Assembly (NCBI RefSeq): GCF_964355755.1
Contig: NC_092671.1
Location: 23,517,070-23,581,069 of the forward strand
DNA: 64,000 nt
From: Antedon mediterranea
Lineage: Eukaryota; Echinodermata; Crinoidea; Comatulida; Antedonidae
Direction of reading: 5' to 3'
The notes beneath the pieces were generated by a model that was not told where the DNA came from, made no database searches, and saw only the letters and a list, made by a program, of their open reading frames with translations. Shown piece after piece: positions 44,980 through 55,611 of this stretch; the stretch's first letter is position 1, and every line of letters begins with the position of its first letter. A program made the position numbers and the translations under genes.

Positions 44980-45462
44980 CAGTAGAACCTGTGTTTTACG
45001 TTCCCTTGATTTTACGTACGCTTAAAATAACCGATGACGTCATCATTTTCTTACATTGAGGGCGCAATTTAACAACAACAAAGCACACAAAGCCACAATA
45101 TGATGGCTGTGTGTGGAATTCTGCTGTGTGTTTGAGTCAAGCTACGCACGTGCATTTAAGCAGCGACTGTTTTTATTGATAGAAAATACAAGAACATTGA
45201 TATTTTACACTTTATTTAAACATCTCACAGCCTGTATATACTGTACAGTACTGTACTTTTCTAGCCTGGCCTGAATAGTCTAGGCAAGGCCTAGCTAGTG
45301 ACAACCTGCATGCTGTTCAATAAAGTAGACAAACAGGGTAGCCTTTATAGCTACGATCTCTACGTATTTGGGGTCAATTTAAGGTCAACCTTGATTTTAC
45401 GAATCCTTTGTTTTACGTACGCCTTTTGGTCCCGTACCGTACGTAAAATGGAGGTTCTACTG
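44980..45462. mobile_element. Pogo/Tigger-like MITE
   Basis: Starts CAGTAGAACCTGTGTTTTAC and ends GTAAAATGGAGGTTCTACTG, flanked by TA on both sides. CAGT(A/C)GAACCTC ends with TA target duplication are typical of pogo-group Tc1/mariner elements. 483 bp, no transposase. A second TIR-like TTTTACGTACGC lies subterminally on each side. Confidence 0.85.
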
Positions 45463-45599
45463 TATTGCTAATCAAACTGATTTTTGAGTCGAGAAACATA
45501 GTTTTGTATTGTATTTTTTGCTACACAATTTTAGAAAAGTGTAGCAAAAAGGTTGTTTTGTATAACTTTTTGCTATGCTACACTGGCGAAATTATTCCC

Positions 45600-45810
45600 T
45601 GACACTGTATTTGTATTTAAAAGGGTATTTTGCTTACACAAGGCATGTTATTTCATTAGAAATGTTTTTTTTTAATTACTAAATCAGATAAGGTAGATTG
45701 TACGATTATCATTTATGTGTTACTTAATATTGGCTGGCAATTTTTAATGTTTGTATACCGGCCTTCCTCTTACCTTGTATACCAAAATAAATAAATAATA
45801 ATTATCCAAT
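45600..45810 (+). mobile_element. Possible LINE 3' end
   Basis: Text ending GGCCTTCCTCTTACCTTGTA then ATACCAAAATAAATAAATAA has the look of a LINE 3' UTR with (AAAT)n tail. No coding sequence retained. Confidence 0.35.
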
Positions 45811-45825
45811 AAAACATTGTTTAAA

Positions 45826-46015
45826 AACAAGCGTGTTGAATGTGTTGAACCCGTTGAGCGTTCGCGTATCGTTCATTGAATACGTTAGACAATGGAATTC
45901 TATAGCGTTCAACACGTTGAAGTCGTTGAGCTTTGATGAAACGTTCAACAATGCGTCGGTGACATCAATAGTGAAACGGCTGTTATCGGTAACACGTTTC
46001 AAGTCGTCGCCGCTC
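45826..46015. repeat. GTTGAA-rich block, left of BEN/transposase pair
   Basis: Dense with GTTGAAC/GTTCAAC words (CGTGTTGAATGTGTTGAAC, GCGTTCAACACGTTGAAGTC). A similar block lies at 50527-50655 beyond the transposase. They might be ends of one large element, but I could not align them as clean inverted repeats. Confidence 0.4.
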
Positions 46016-46138
46016 TAGTTTTAACAATGGCTTTTGTGACGGACAGTTATTGTAAAAAAACAATATAGATATTTTAATTCATAGAAATAAGTATAAAAAC
46101 CTTAGCAATACTCAGTGTTTCCACCATTCCAATCTTAG

Positions 46139-48099
46139 TTGCTGCTGATCATTATCAAATTATATTATATTACTGTTACAAAATGTTTACGCGGACAAGC
46201 TATACAAGCTATTGACCCAGATTCTGGTATTTGGTTACGAGGAACCGTTAAGGGAGTTTATCCCGACGCCGTTGTAGTATGCTGGACTGGCTATAATTCT
46301 GTAAGCCACGTCAAATTACAGTACGTAAGACTTCCAATGAAGAAACGACAGGCAACCCTAAAAAGTTACAAAGAGGAGACCTGGTCCAACGAGTATTAGC
46401 GTCGGGATTGAGAGGACCAACAGTTGCTGTTAAGTTTAATGATATATTTGCATCAGAGGTGAGTAATCAACATTCTTTTTTTTTGTTGGCTTTATGATAT
46501 TTTAGTTCAAACAGCGATCATCTCTTTTAAAAATGTTAAGGAAGGGGTCGCTTTTTTAATTAAATTGTTTTACATATTTCCAAAAATGATATTGTTGCCC
46601 GTTTTAAATTAAATTTATTGTTAGTTAAAATACTTAATTATCTATGGTTTATTTATTTCGTTATAGGTTCATTCACTTTTGTTTTATGATATTTTAGTTC
46701 AACATCGAGCATCTCTTTCAAAAATGTTAAAGAATAGGTCGCCTTTTAATTAAATTGTTTTACATATTTCCAAAAATGATATTGTTAAATTTATTGTTAG
46801 TTAAAATACTCGACCCAACCAATGTATCGTTTTTTAAATGTATGGCAAATGTTTAAACTAAATATTTTTTTCTGATACAGGTAAAAGCAGAAACGGGGGA
46901 AACGATCCTATACGAATTTATGACCGAGGCAGACGACGAACGAGTTGACAAAGATGACGATGGTATTGATGGTGATGGCGACAATGATGGTGATGGCGAC
47001 AATGTAGATAACATACCAGAACCTGCACCAAAAAGAAGACGCCGTCAGAGTACTGTCGATGTTACAAAGAAGGTAGGCTTAAATTCTGTTTTTACATTAC
47101 ATACTGTACATTAAATTTTTCTGACATTGTATTAGATTACTTATCACAATGTTAATGTCACATAAATTTGACCAAAAATTGGTTTGAAAAAATGTATTTA
47201 CCTTAACAAATGTAATTTAAAGCAAAAAATAGTCAAATTGTTTTGGGTTTTTTGCCGAAGTGAGTAACTTTATTGAAACTATAAAATAACCTATTCAAAG
47301 TCTGATTTTTTTTTAATCTTTATTTTTCATGGTTTTGGGGAAACAATATATCTTTAATACCTTGAAACCAAAAAAAAAAAAAACAAAACCATAACTGTAC
47401 ATGTGTCCCTTATTAATTACGTAATTTTTGCAGGTCGATTAATGAAGTTTCTTTTGTTTATATTTTATGTAGGCTGCGACAGTTATAGAAGTAACTCATT
47501 CGCCGCTACCACCAAATGCTGACTCTGACGAAGAATTTGAGAACAGATTCATGATCTATGACACCGACAACATCGACCTCCACAACGCAGACCAGATACT
47601 AGACGAACTGACCAACGACAACGACAAGGAAATGACATTTGCGAGTGACCGATGGGATGATGAGAATGAGATGGAGCGTCGCCAAGACCGACTTGAACTT
47701 AGACTGCACCAACAGGTGTCTGACATTATGGCAACTTTACAACAACAAACTACCATCAGACAACAACAGCCACAAGCAGCACAACACCAACCACCATTGA
47801 ACAATGACCCACATCAAATACCACAGGACTTACGACGACGACTACTTAGCTTTACTGACGACCGACTAAAGATTGCACGACTATTGACTGAATACTTCTT
47901 TACCGAAGAAGAAAGATGCAATTGCAACACATCAGGATGAAACGGCGCTGCTCGACTCGACGCGACAAGATTGGACTACATTAAGACTGAAGTGTTTAAC
48001 TTAGCTCCTGCCCCTGTTGCAGAAATGGATATCAGATGGAAAGAATGCCTTAAGTCGCGTAGACAAATTAAATTTAAACAGAGACACCAACGAGAGTAG
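46139..48099 (+). pseudogene. BEN-domain-like protein gene, three exons, damaged
   Basis: Exons: about 46139-46458 (donor GTGAGT), 46881-47072 (acceptor ATACAG, donor GTAGGC) and 47473-48099 (acceptor TATGTAG), all phase 0. Exon 1 encodes a small beta-rich, Tudor-like stretch (SGIWLRGTVKGVYPDAVVVC), then needs a frame change at about 46330-46380 to read QRGDLVQRVLASGLRGP. Exon 2 is acidic (DGDGDNDGDGDN) with a basic patch KRRRRQ. Exon 3 is Gln-rich and then BEN-like: DRLKIARLLTEYFFTEEE, LDATRLDYIKTEVF, and IRWKECLKSRRQ. An in-frame TGA at 47938-47940 splits this domain; the same frame continues 52 codons to TAG 48097. BEN domains bind DNA or chromatin proteins. The upstream exon and true start were not found. 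AATAAATAAA follows at about 48216. Confidence 0.62.
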
Positions 48100-48169
48100 G
48101 CCTAGATTTAACTATTGTAATTGTAATATATTTAAATTGTACTATTTTTTATTCTTTGCCATTATTAGC

Positions 48170-48330
48170 CTTTGTTTTGATTGCTATCATTTGTTTTCTA
48201 TGTCTTTGATTTATAAATAAATAAAATTCAATTGTAATTATAGTTTGGCTTTTTGTTTTTATTGCTTTCGTTTGTTTTCTAGGTCTTTGGATAAATAAAT
48301 AAAATCAATTGCAATTATAGTTTGGCTTTT
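48170..48330 (+). repeat. ~65-bp tandem duplication in the 3' flank
   Basis: TTTGTTTTCTA.GTCTTTG..ATAAATAAATAAAAT.CAATT..AATTATAGTTTGGCTTTTT occurs twice in tandem just after the BEN-like gene, duplicating its putative poly(A) signal. Confidence 0.8.
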
Positions 48331-48551
48331 TTTTTTATACTTTAATATATAATATATATAATAGCATGATTGAAATCAGGAATTTAATTACACATTAAAA
48401 TATGGATCATACCACAGTAAATATGTACAGCATAAAACGTAATTTCCAGAGATAAATGGCAACTAAACATTATATATTACATTCGTTAAACTAAACACTT
48501 AAATATTAAAAACGCGAGATAAATGAGACGCGAAAAAAATCGGTAGCGGCA

Positions 48552-49778
48552 CTAGTAACCCGTCGTGTGTCCCTTGCATGTAATAACAGCAGGTACGACG
48601 ATTCTCAGATGGGATACATATTTCCTGCACAGTTTACGGTTCATCTTTGTTTTCCAAAACTGATTGATGCCTGCAACCAGTTCAGCCTTCACCATCGGTT
48701 TCCATTCCTATAAAATACAATCGTAAAATTACGTTATACAGAATAATTATAAACAATTTGTCAAAAATCCAAAATTTGTTCAAATGAAGTTTTCGTAGAC
48801 AATTAATTCATGTTTTTAAACTGCAGTGTATGAACACCGATTTTTACTTACGGTACATTATGAGAATTAGACCAATAAAAGATGAATTGAATTACCTTTC
48901 GTAAAAAATCTTTAAGTTGATGCCACACAAGCTCGATGGGATTAAGGTCTGGTGACTCCGCCGGGGTTTTCCACCAATATATGTTCTCTCTTTTGAAATA
49001 ATCGACAGCGTAACGCGAAGTATGTTTGGGATCGTTGTCCTGCATGAAACGGAATTTGTTATCTGTGAACTTTAGCTGAAACATACGGACAAAATACGTG
49101 ATCTAAAATCGTGTTTACATAAAATTCTTTCCTCATTATCCCGTCAAATATTTTGATTGGCGTTGCTCCCTCTGTAGAAATTCCCGCCCATACATGTACT
49201 TTTGTTGGATGTTTGGCCGTAGGTTTCAATTTCGGTTGTTCATGCAGCTTCCTAAATGTAATTCTAGCATGATTATCAAGTTCAATTGTACATTCGTCTG
49301 TAAAGATAACACGTTTAAACTGTTCGGCATTTCGTATACATTTCACTGCGAAATCAAATCGATTAAATCCGATTCTTTGCTCCTATTAATTGGCAATATC
49401 TTGCACCTTCGCAAACCCATCCCAGTCTCCTACGTCGTCGTCTTACGGATCTGTCTGAAAATGTACAGCCTGTTTTCTCTTCCAATATATCCCGCAACTT
49501 ACTTGAATTCAATTCTGAGTTGGCATCCATTTCGTTGTTTATAATTGCCAAGTGTTCGTCTCTAAATTTACTGGGCCGGCCAGTGCGAGCTTTATCGGCA
49601 ATCGTCGAATTGCTATTGAATCGTTCCGAAATTCGCCGAGCGTTTCCTGTATCTGTTTGACAGTGTTACCACGGTCGCGTAAACGTATAATTCTGGATCT
49701 AGTAGTGTAAGGTGTTTTCATCATGAAATTTCTTTCGAATGTGTCCACAAAAATCTTTCCCAAAAACTCCCATCCCAT
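48552..49778 (-). pseudogene. Tc1-type DD34E transposase with intron, frameshifted
   Basis: Minus strand. N-terminal helix-turn-helix (KTPYTTRSRIIRLRDRG, then GRPSKFRDEHLA and a second HTH before RRRRRRLGW); first Asp in RVIFTDECTIE; KVHVWAGIS; second Asp in MQDNDPKHTS; Glu in SPDLNPIELVW, 34 residues after the second Asp (DD34E). A spliced intron fits at 48895-48708 (GTAATT..TATAG): after LKDFLRK the last exon reads EWKPMVKAELVAGINQFW to CKGHTTGY, stop 48552-48554, as in Tc1-like proteins of this group. Frame changes near 49620, 49355 and 49075 make it inactive. It lies convergent to the BEN-like gene, with about 450 bp between them. Confidence 0.85.
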
Positions 49779-49779
49779 T

Positions 49780-50526
49780 CATACAATGAAACAATAAGGT
49801 TTTGATTTTAAAGAAAATGCCTAACATTGCCTATTGTCTTGCATTTGATTAGTCATTCCTATTTATTGGTTATTCTATTTAACGCTTTTCTCTGCATGGG
49901 TTACATTAGGCGTCACAATAATTAATTAATTTATAATATAATATATGATAATTTTAGGGATAATAAAACTAAACGATTTGTTTCTTGTAATTACGCGTTA
50001 TTTCATAATGAATGAACTCTTCACCTTTTGATCAGTTTGTTCCCCCATACGTCACGAAAAGCATGCATGAAAAAGACACGACCAAGGATCGTAAAATTAA
50101 GTATGTGTATTGTTGCCTTTCACGACGGGCGTTTTTGTTTTTACAATCAATTGAGAAATGTAGTACTGCAAAGTTTTTAGTTTGGAAATAATTAATTACG
50201 AAGTGACCTAGCCTCCATGATTCACCGCCGCCTTAACTTGGGTATTTACTACTCCAGTTTTAATATAGGCACACAGTAATTGAGGACATGACCACTACTG
50301 TAGATGCAAGGGCAGACGTAGCTCATACACACAGGCCTACTCGTTATGACGTTAGTAGTAGGCCTAGCCTAGTGTAATTTATTATTAAGCTAGGTTTCCA
50401 CGGAAAAATACACATTATGTTTGTTTTCCTCATTATTTGTAATACTGTATTTTATACTATTACTACTACTACTAATACACACTGGTAATCTGTAAATACC
50501 ATACTGTACGATTGTTATTTCAACGC
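49780..50526. other. Non-coding stretch
   Basis: AT-rich, with one AGGCCTAGCCTAG cluster near 50363 and a (TAC)n run near 50459. No ORF, no clear repeat. Confidence 0.4.
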
Positions 50527-50655
50527 AAACTCAACGCAACACATTGTGTTGGTTGAATAAAAAGTTCAACGAACTGAACACTTTCAACTCCAACGGACAA
50601 CGCATTGTCAACACTTTAACAATGCGTTGAATGCGTTCAAAATCTGCAGTAATTC
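50527..50655. repeat. GTTGAA-rich block, right of transposase
   Basis: CAACGCATTGTCAACACTTT, AACAATGCGTTGAATGCGTT and GTTCAACGAACTGAAC form several short palindromes. Same word usage as 45826-46015. No ORF. Confidence 0.4.
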
Positions 50656-52780
50656 TGTCCGGTACTGTATTTCATACTACTAATCACGTCAACCTGGTAA
50701 GTTATCCAACTAACTTCAACATGGTATGTTATCCAATTAACTTCAACATGTATGCATTGCTATCTAATAAGAAAAAGCTGTACAGTATATCATTATCAAA
50801 GAGAAATTATTTAACAGTGAATTCATTGTTGTTACAATAATGAATGATAACAACTTAACTCGGTTATGCATTTACAGTATAGTAGGTATCCCAATGAAAA
50901 AATTCAGAATAATTTTAAAATTCAGTTAACCATAAAGAACTTAATGTAATTAGCATTTTGCAATTTAAATGATTGAAATCCGATTACCCGTTCTAAAGTT
51001 ATGGTTATTAAAATGGTAAAAAATATACGATTTTTTTGGCCTAAAAATGGTTTGCAGTTGAAATTGGAAGCATTTTTAAAAGGTTATAACTTTTACAATA
51101 ATTAGTTAAAAGTTTTGAATTTTGTTAAACCTATAGATATCACAGAGTTGTACAACTCTATTTTTTTTGGAGCCTCAACGAAACCTATTTTTTAAATTAT
51201 TGGTCCGCAAAGTGGTAGGAAAGCATTTAGCGCCCATTTTTGCTGGAATTCCCAAAAAAAATGAAAAAACTGCAATTTTTCAATGATCTGTAACTTTTGA
51301 ACTACTGTACTAATTCATTAAATTTTTTTTGTACTTGTTAGAATGTAGTGTATATTTCATTAATAAATATATTTTAGATGTGTATATGAAAAAAAAAATT
51401 TTTTTAATGGTGAAATTTAAAATTATTAAAAAAAAATGAAAAAGTATGTTAAAAACTGTGTGTACTGTTTCCTTTCTTTTACACTAATTTTCGGTAAGTA
51501 TGATTATTAGAATATTTTAATATACTTTATATTATTAAATTTCAATCATAAATACTATTATATATAACTTTTGAATACGTAAAACAAGATTTTAGGCCCG
51601 TATGATTATGACACCAAATCTAAGCCGGGCTGCTAAGTATGATATGCTCTTTTAAGGCAAATGCACAATGGGTCAAAATAAACTCATTTAAAATAATCAA
51701 CGTTAATTAAAACAATTAATTGTTTACCTGAATAGTATATATAACATTATAAAAATTGTTTTCTTTTCGTATTATTACGTTATTAAATTGAAATACGGAG
51801 CTAAAGTTTAGGCCAAGTCACGGCTTACTCGCGATCAGTAGTCGCTACCGTTAAAGTATTTCGGTCGCAGTTAATGACTTTCGACCGCCGTATACACCGA
51901 GTCAAATGTAACGTTGGTAAATTAGCTTAATAAATTTCTTTGGTACATTTTAACCTAACGCATTTGCATTGTACACTTGGATAATAAATCTTCCGCACAT
52001 TACATCAATTTTAAGTTGTTAAATTAATGTTTAAAACCAGATATTCTACGACGGAATAGGACATGTCAATCTCCGACATCGCTGCTGTCACGCATCTCGC
52101 GTCGAGCCGGCCGAAGTCGAGCGAGGAAAACTAAAACAACGTGTTCAAAATATGGAACGTACCATTCGCTGATAGGGTGCATTGATGTATTAAACGGAAA
52201 ACGTCACAACAAACTAGCGCGTACTTTACAGTACAATATTTTACTCACTACAATATTCACCGGATTATAATGGTTCAATCTTCAAAATTCTGAACGGGAT
52301 TTACGCCTCATGCACCATTTTAAAATGTAGTTCGCACAATTACCATGCACAATACGTTTGTAATCTATGTTTTATCGATTTCAATGTAGATTTAGCTATA
52401 ATTTAATACCAAAATCCATAAAATTTTTCCATAAACGGTGATTCAAAATTGTTTTTTTGTCACCAAAATTGATCTTTCGTTACGAAAAACCTATTTATAG
52501 AAGACGATTTTCACATCAAATTAAAGCTCATTTAAAGCCTGATGACATACAACAAAAATTAATCCGCTAGCTTCAATGGTAATCGTGCGATTGTGTTTTG
52601 AAAACTGATGGGGATTTTCCGATGAGGTTTTCAACGCGCGGAAATCGGCTCGACGGGATTTTAGAACCGTTTTAAAATCGCATTTTCTCGGCAACTACTT
52701 CATTAATTTTAATTGTAAACACACTTATACATAGATTAAAACAAGTACTTTCAAACAATATACATTTTTTAAGTATTAAT

Positions 52781-53135
52781 TGTAAAAGGCTCCGGCCTCC
52801 CTAACTTGTGTGGGATTGCGGTTGACACGTGCAACAATAATGATACTGTACCAGGTAAATCGTCTTGATTTGATCTCCCAACAAACATTTATTGGAATAT
52901 AAACAGGCAAGCAAAACAGGCTCAGTTTATAGCAGTTTAATTTACTTATACATTTTAGCATTTATTATTTGCTTTATTAGCAAGGAGAACACACCTCTCC
53001 CTGCCAGTCACCCAGGCCAAAGAGAAAGATGTCTCCTTGGATACCGCTCTCTAGGCTTGGGTGTCCAGCAGGGTTCCCATCCCCCATGGGCTATTCCATT
53101 ATCAAAAAATCAAACAAAATCACTGAACCATAACA
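52781..53135 (-). repeat. Left LTR (3' LTR of minus-strand element)
   Basis: 355 bp, TGTAAAAGGC..CATAACA. Differs from the right LTR at about 52792 (CCGG versus CAGG) and near 52879 (CTCCCAAC versus CTCACAAC). Confidence 0.93.
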
Positions 53136-53291
53136 TGTTCCCCGTGATGACTATACTTGGCCCCCAAGTATTGTAATCTGACACACTGTCGCAAGATAAA
53201 AGTATACTGATTATTAGATACCCGATTGTTGGTTGAAATAGCATTGGGATGCCACTCCCCGTTAAGACATTCTGCAATGGACTCCTAACCA

Positions 53292-53537
53292 TCATTTCAT
53301 GCCAACTGTTAAAGTGAAGATACTAAATACGGAGCCAGTACGGTCCCTCTCAATAGCAGAAGTATGAGGAATTTCCAATGCGAGTCCACCCATCATGGCC
53401 CTTGTTACCATGACACTCACCCGATCAGTAAAGTTCTGATCGCACCTCATGACCACTGCTAAAGGTTCACCCATAAGACTGCTTTCCAACACCACTAACA
53501 GCTCAAGGAGCATGACCAATCCAATAGGTGCCACCAT
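53292..53537 (-). other. Small ORF near the 3' LTR, unrecognised
   Basis: 81 codons starting MVAPIGLVMLLELLVVLES, a hydrophobic leader-like start, between the pol fragment and the 3' LTR of the Gypsy element. No family recognised; it may be chance. Confidence 0.2.
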
Positions 53538-53977
53538 ACGGCTTTATACCTCAAAAACTATAACTACAACTCACAGGTTACCCTATAATCATTACCCTGT
53601 GACAGATCAGTACATTATATAATACAAGCTCCAGAGATTGTGTTACTTTAAACCATTATTATCAACTTTTCAATCATCTATAAATACATCTCATGTTACA
53701 TGATACAAGAACCTGTGTGTACCTAATTATTTTCAAAATACCATATTATGACACCATAACATGCTGTACTCATAAACTTAAATACCTATTAACAATTAGG
53801 TAAACAATAGTAACATAATTATAACAATAACTCCTATTCAGTAAAGATTGATGAACACCAAACACTTTATCATCATAGATTATTTAGCTTCAAATGGTTT
53901 AACAATTACAGAAAAGTAGCACAAAACAATAGAAGGTGTGCATACGTAAAATACAAGTTCATAAAATAAGTCAACAC

Positions 53978-54484
53978 TTAATGGCGAGAAACTGTAGACT
54001 TTGGCCATTTCTCAGGGTTACTATGAAAAGCTCTAGTTGATCTTGATGATCGTCTGAGTTGTGGTCCTACTGGTTGGTGTATCGCATCCTGCTGTGGTAA
54101 GTCATGATGTGTAAATACCCAGGTTGGCATATCATCTTCTTCATCTGAGTCGCTTCCTACAATGTCTTCAGTTGTTGCTTCCCTTGGATCAACAATTAAG
54201 AGTTTTCTATTTACAGTACGTGTTGGGCCACCCAGGAGAGGCCGAATCTTGTAAACGTCTCCAGCGTTGTTAACCCAAACTATGATGTAGGCATCGTGAT
54301 GAAACTTGTCTTCTAACTTGTGTCTGCCTTCAAAAGCACACCTTTTCAACAGTACACGATCTCCAACGCTCAGTTGTGGACTCATCTTATGTATATTTTG
54401 CTTCAGTGTAGAGTTTTCTAGTTTCCTTTCAATGTTATCTTTTGCCACTTGATGGGCTTGTTGTATAGTTTCCCTTCCCCGCAT
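53978..54484 (-). CDS. Gypsy pol C-terminal fragment (integrase tail)
   Basis: 168-codon open frame on the minus strand. It begins RETIQQAHQVAKDNIERKLE, then LSVGDRVLLKRCAFEGRHKLED, a DAYIIV..VYKIRPLLGG stretch and VNRKLLIVDP, which is the post-core C-terminal region of Ty3/Gypsy integrase with its GDRVLL..GRHKL block, ending in an acidic and Arg-rich tail. The DDE catalytic core is absent, so no integration activity is expected. Uninterrupted, in keeping with the element's youth; whether it is translated is unknown. Confidence 0.85.
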   Translation of the reverse strand: MRGRETIQQAHQVAKDNIERKLENSTLKQNIHKMSPQLSVGDRVLLKRCAFEGRHKLEDKFHHDAYIIVWVNNAGDVYKIRPLLGGPTRTVNRKLLIVDPREATTEDIVGSDSDEEDDMPTWVFTHHDLPQQDAIHQPVGPQLRRSSRSTRAFHSNPEKWPKSTVSRH

Positions 54485-54716
54485 TTCTAGTTTTCTTTCC
54501 AGTCAGGGCATGTAACGGAATTCAATTACATATATTATTTGAATACACAATATGATCGCTGTATTGCATTTGTTTGTAAAATCTCCTGTGTAGAAGGACC
54601 TGCTTCGTTTTCCATAGCCATAGTATATAATATTCTTCCATAAACTGAGGTCTTCCTTGAATAACGTACTTTTTACCTTTATCTGGTCTTGTGTTCAATC
54701 CCACTTCTGACACCAC

Positions 54717-55071
54717 TGTAAAAGGCTCAGGCCTCCCTAACTTGTGTGGGATTGCGGTTGACACGTGCAACAATAATGATACTGTACCAGGTAAATCGTC
54801 TTGATTTGATCTCACAACAAACATTTATTGGAATATAAACAGGCAAGCAAAACAGGCTCAGTTTATAGCAGTTTAATTTACTTATACATTTTAGCATTTA
54901 TTATTTGCTTTATTAGCAAGGAGAACACACCTCTCCCTGCCAGTCACCCAGGCCAAAGAGAAAGATGTCTCCTTGGATACCGCTCTCTAGGCTTGGGTGT
55001 CCAGCAGGGTTCCCATCCCCCATGGGCTATTCCATTATCAAAAAATCAAACAAAATCACTGAACCATAACA
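54717..55071 (-). repeat. Right LTR (5' LTR of minus-strand element)
   Basis: 355 bp, nearly identical to 52781-53135. Followed on the + strand by target duplication TTAAT and the resumed 2.0-kb element. Confidence 0.93.
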
Positions 55072-55180
55072 TTAATTAAGAGTGAACACGATTTATTTAC
55101 CATCAAAGTCATACTACTTATTCGAATTTTTTTAATATTTCAAAAGTGATAAACCTCTGTACGCTTTCATTGGGATACCT

Positions 55181-55611
55181 AATATTAAACATGGAATATA
55201 TTGATTTTGCATGTATTTTTTTATGTTGACGTTGGTGTATTTATAATTCGCTAAGCCAAGGTAGGATTAAATTAATAGCGTAAGCCTACTGTATAAAGAG
55301 GCCGCCGAAACTTGACTCGACTCCGATGTCGATTCGGCCAACGATGTCGTCTCGTCCGGCTAAATTAGGCTAACCAGTCAGTGCATAGGGTGGCTACAAA
55401 ATAGTGAACAGTACATTGTTAATTTGCATTGTCCATGCTTTTTCTAAAGGCGATGACAATGGTGTTAACCCTACGATCGACGCGTAGATAATTATAACAA
55501 CATTAGGCTACGATCTAGGCCTACATGTGTAAATACAGTGGTGGTCGTCGCCATGAAAGTGGTGGTCGGAAATTCCGAGTGGTGGACGGGGCCGACCACC
55601 CTGGCGAGAAC
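55181..55611. other. Non-coding, minisatellite relatives
   Basis: Contains text related to 44400-44720 (ATAGGGTGGCTACAAAA, TTTGCATTGTCCATGCTT, CCTACGATCG). Suggests an old duplication of the 44.4-44.9 kb region lacking the repeat expansion. No gene. Confidence 0.55.

Larger units (their letters stand above)
52781..55071 (-). mobile_element. Young non-autonomous Ty3/Gypsy LTR element
   Basis: Two 355-bp direct LTRs, 52781-53135 and 54717-55071, both TG..CA on the + strand, with only two differences that I can see. Flanked by the 5-bp duplication TTAAT (52776-52780, 55072-55076); the other copy of the host element at about 40295 shows the exact unoccupied site. Reading minus, the 5' LTR is followed by GTGGTGTCAGAAGTGGGATT, a primer-binding-site-like sequence. 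The interior is only 1581 bp: one pol C-terminal ORF, with gag, protease, RT and most of integrase deleted. It must rely on enzymes from other copies. Confidence 0.93.
50884..55180. mobile_element. Inverted second copy of the 2.0-kb element, LTR-split
   Basis: Starts AGGTATCCCAATGAAA and ends TTTCATTGGGATACCT. The sequence is the reverse complement of 40194-42200 throughout (for example CTTTTGAATACGTAAAACA, ATTTCGGTCGCAGTTAATGA, CGTACCATTCGCTGATAGGG), with scattered substitutions. The LTR retrotransposon at 52781-55071 splits it; without it the length is again about 2.0 kb. Confidence 0.9.

Noticed and set aside
47556-47804. Cys-rich ORF (CCAACGCCCLMVVCCC) on the minus strand
   Set aside because: Antisense of the Gln-rich CAA/CAG stretch in the BEN-like gene.
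52892-53176. ORF MEYKQASKTGSVYSSL, repeated at 54828-55079
   Set aside because: Present twice because it lies in the two LTRs, on the strand opposite to the element; no protein family.
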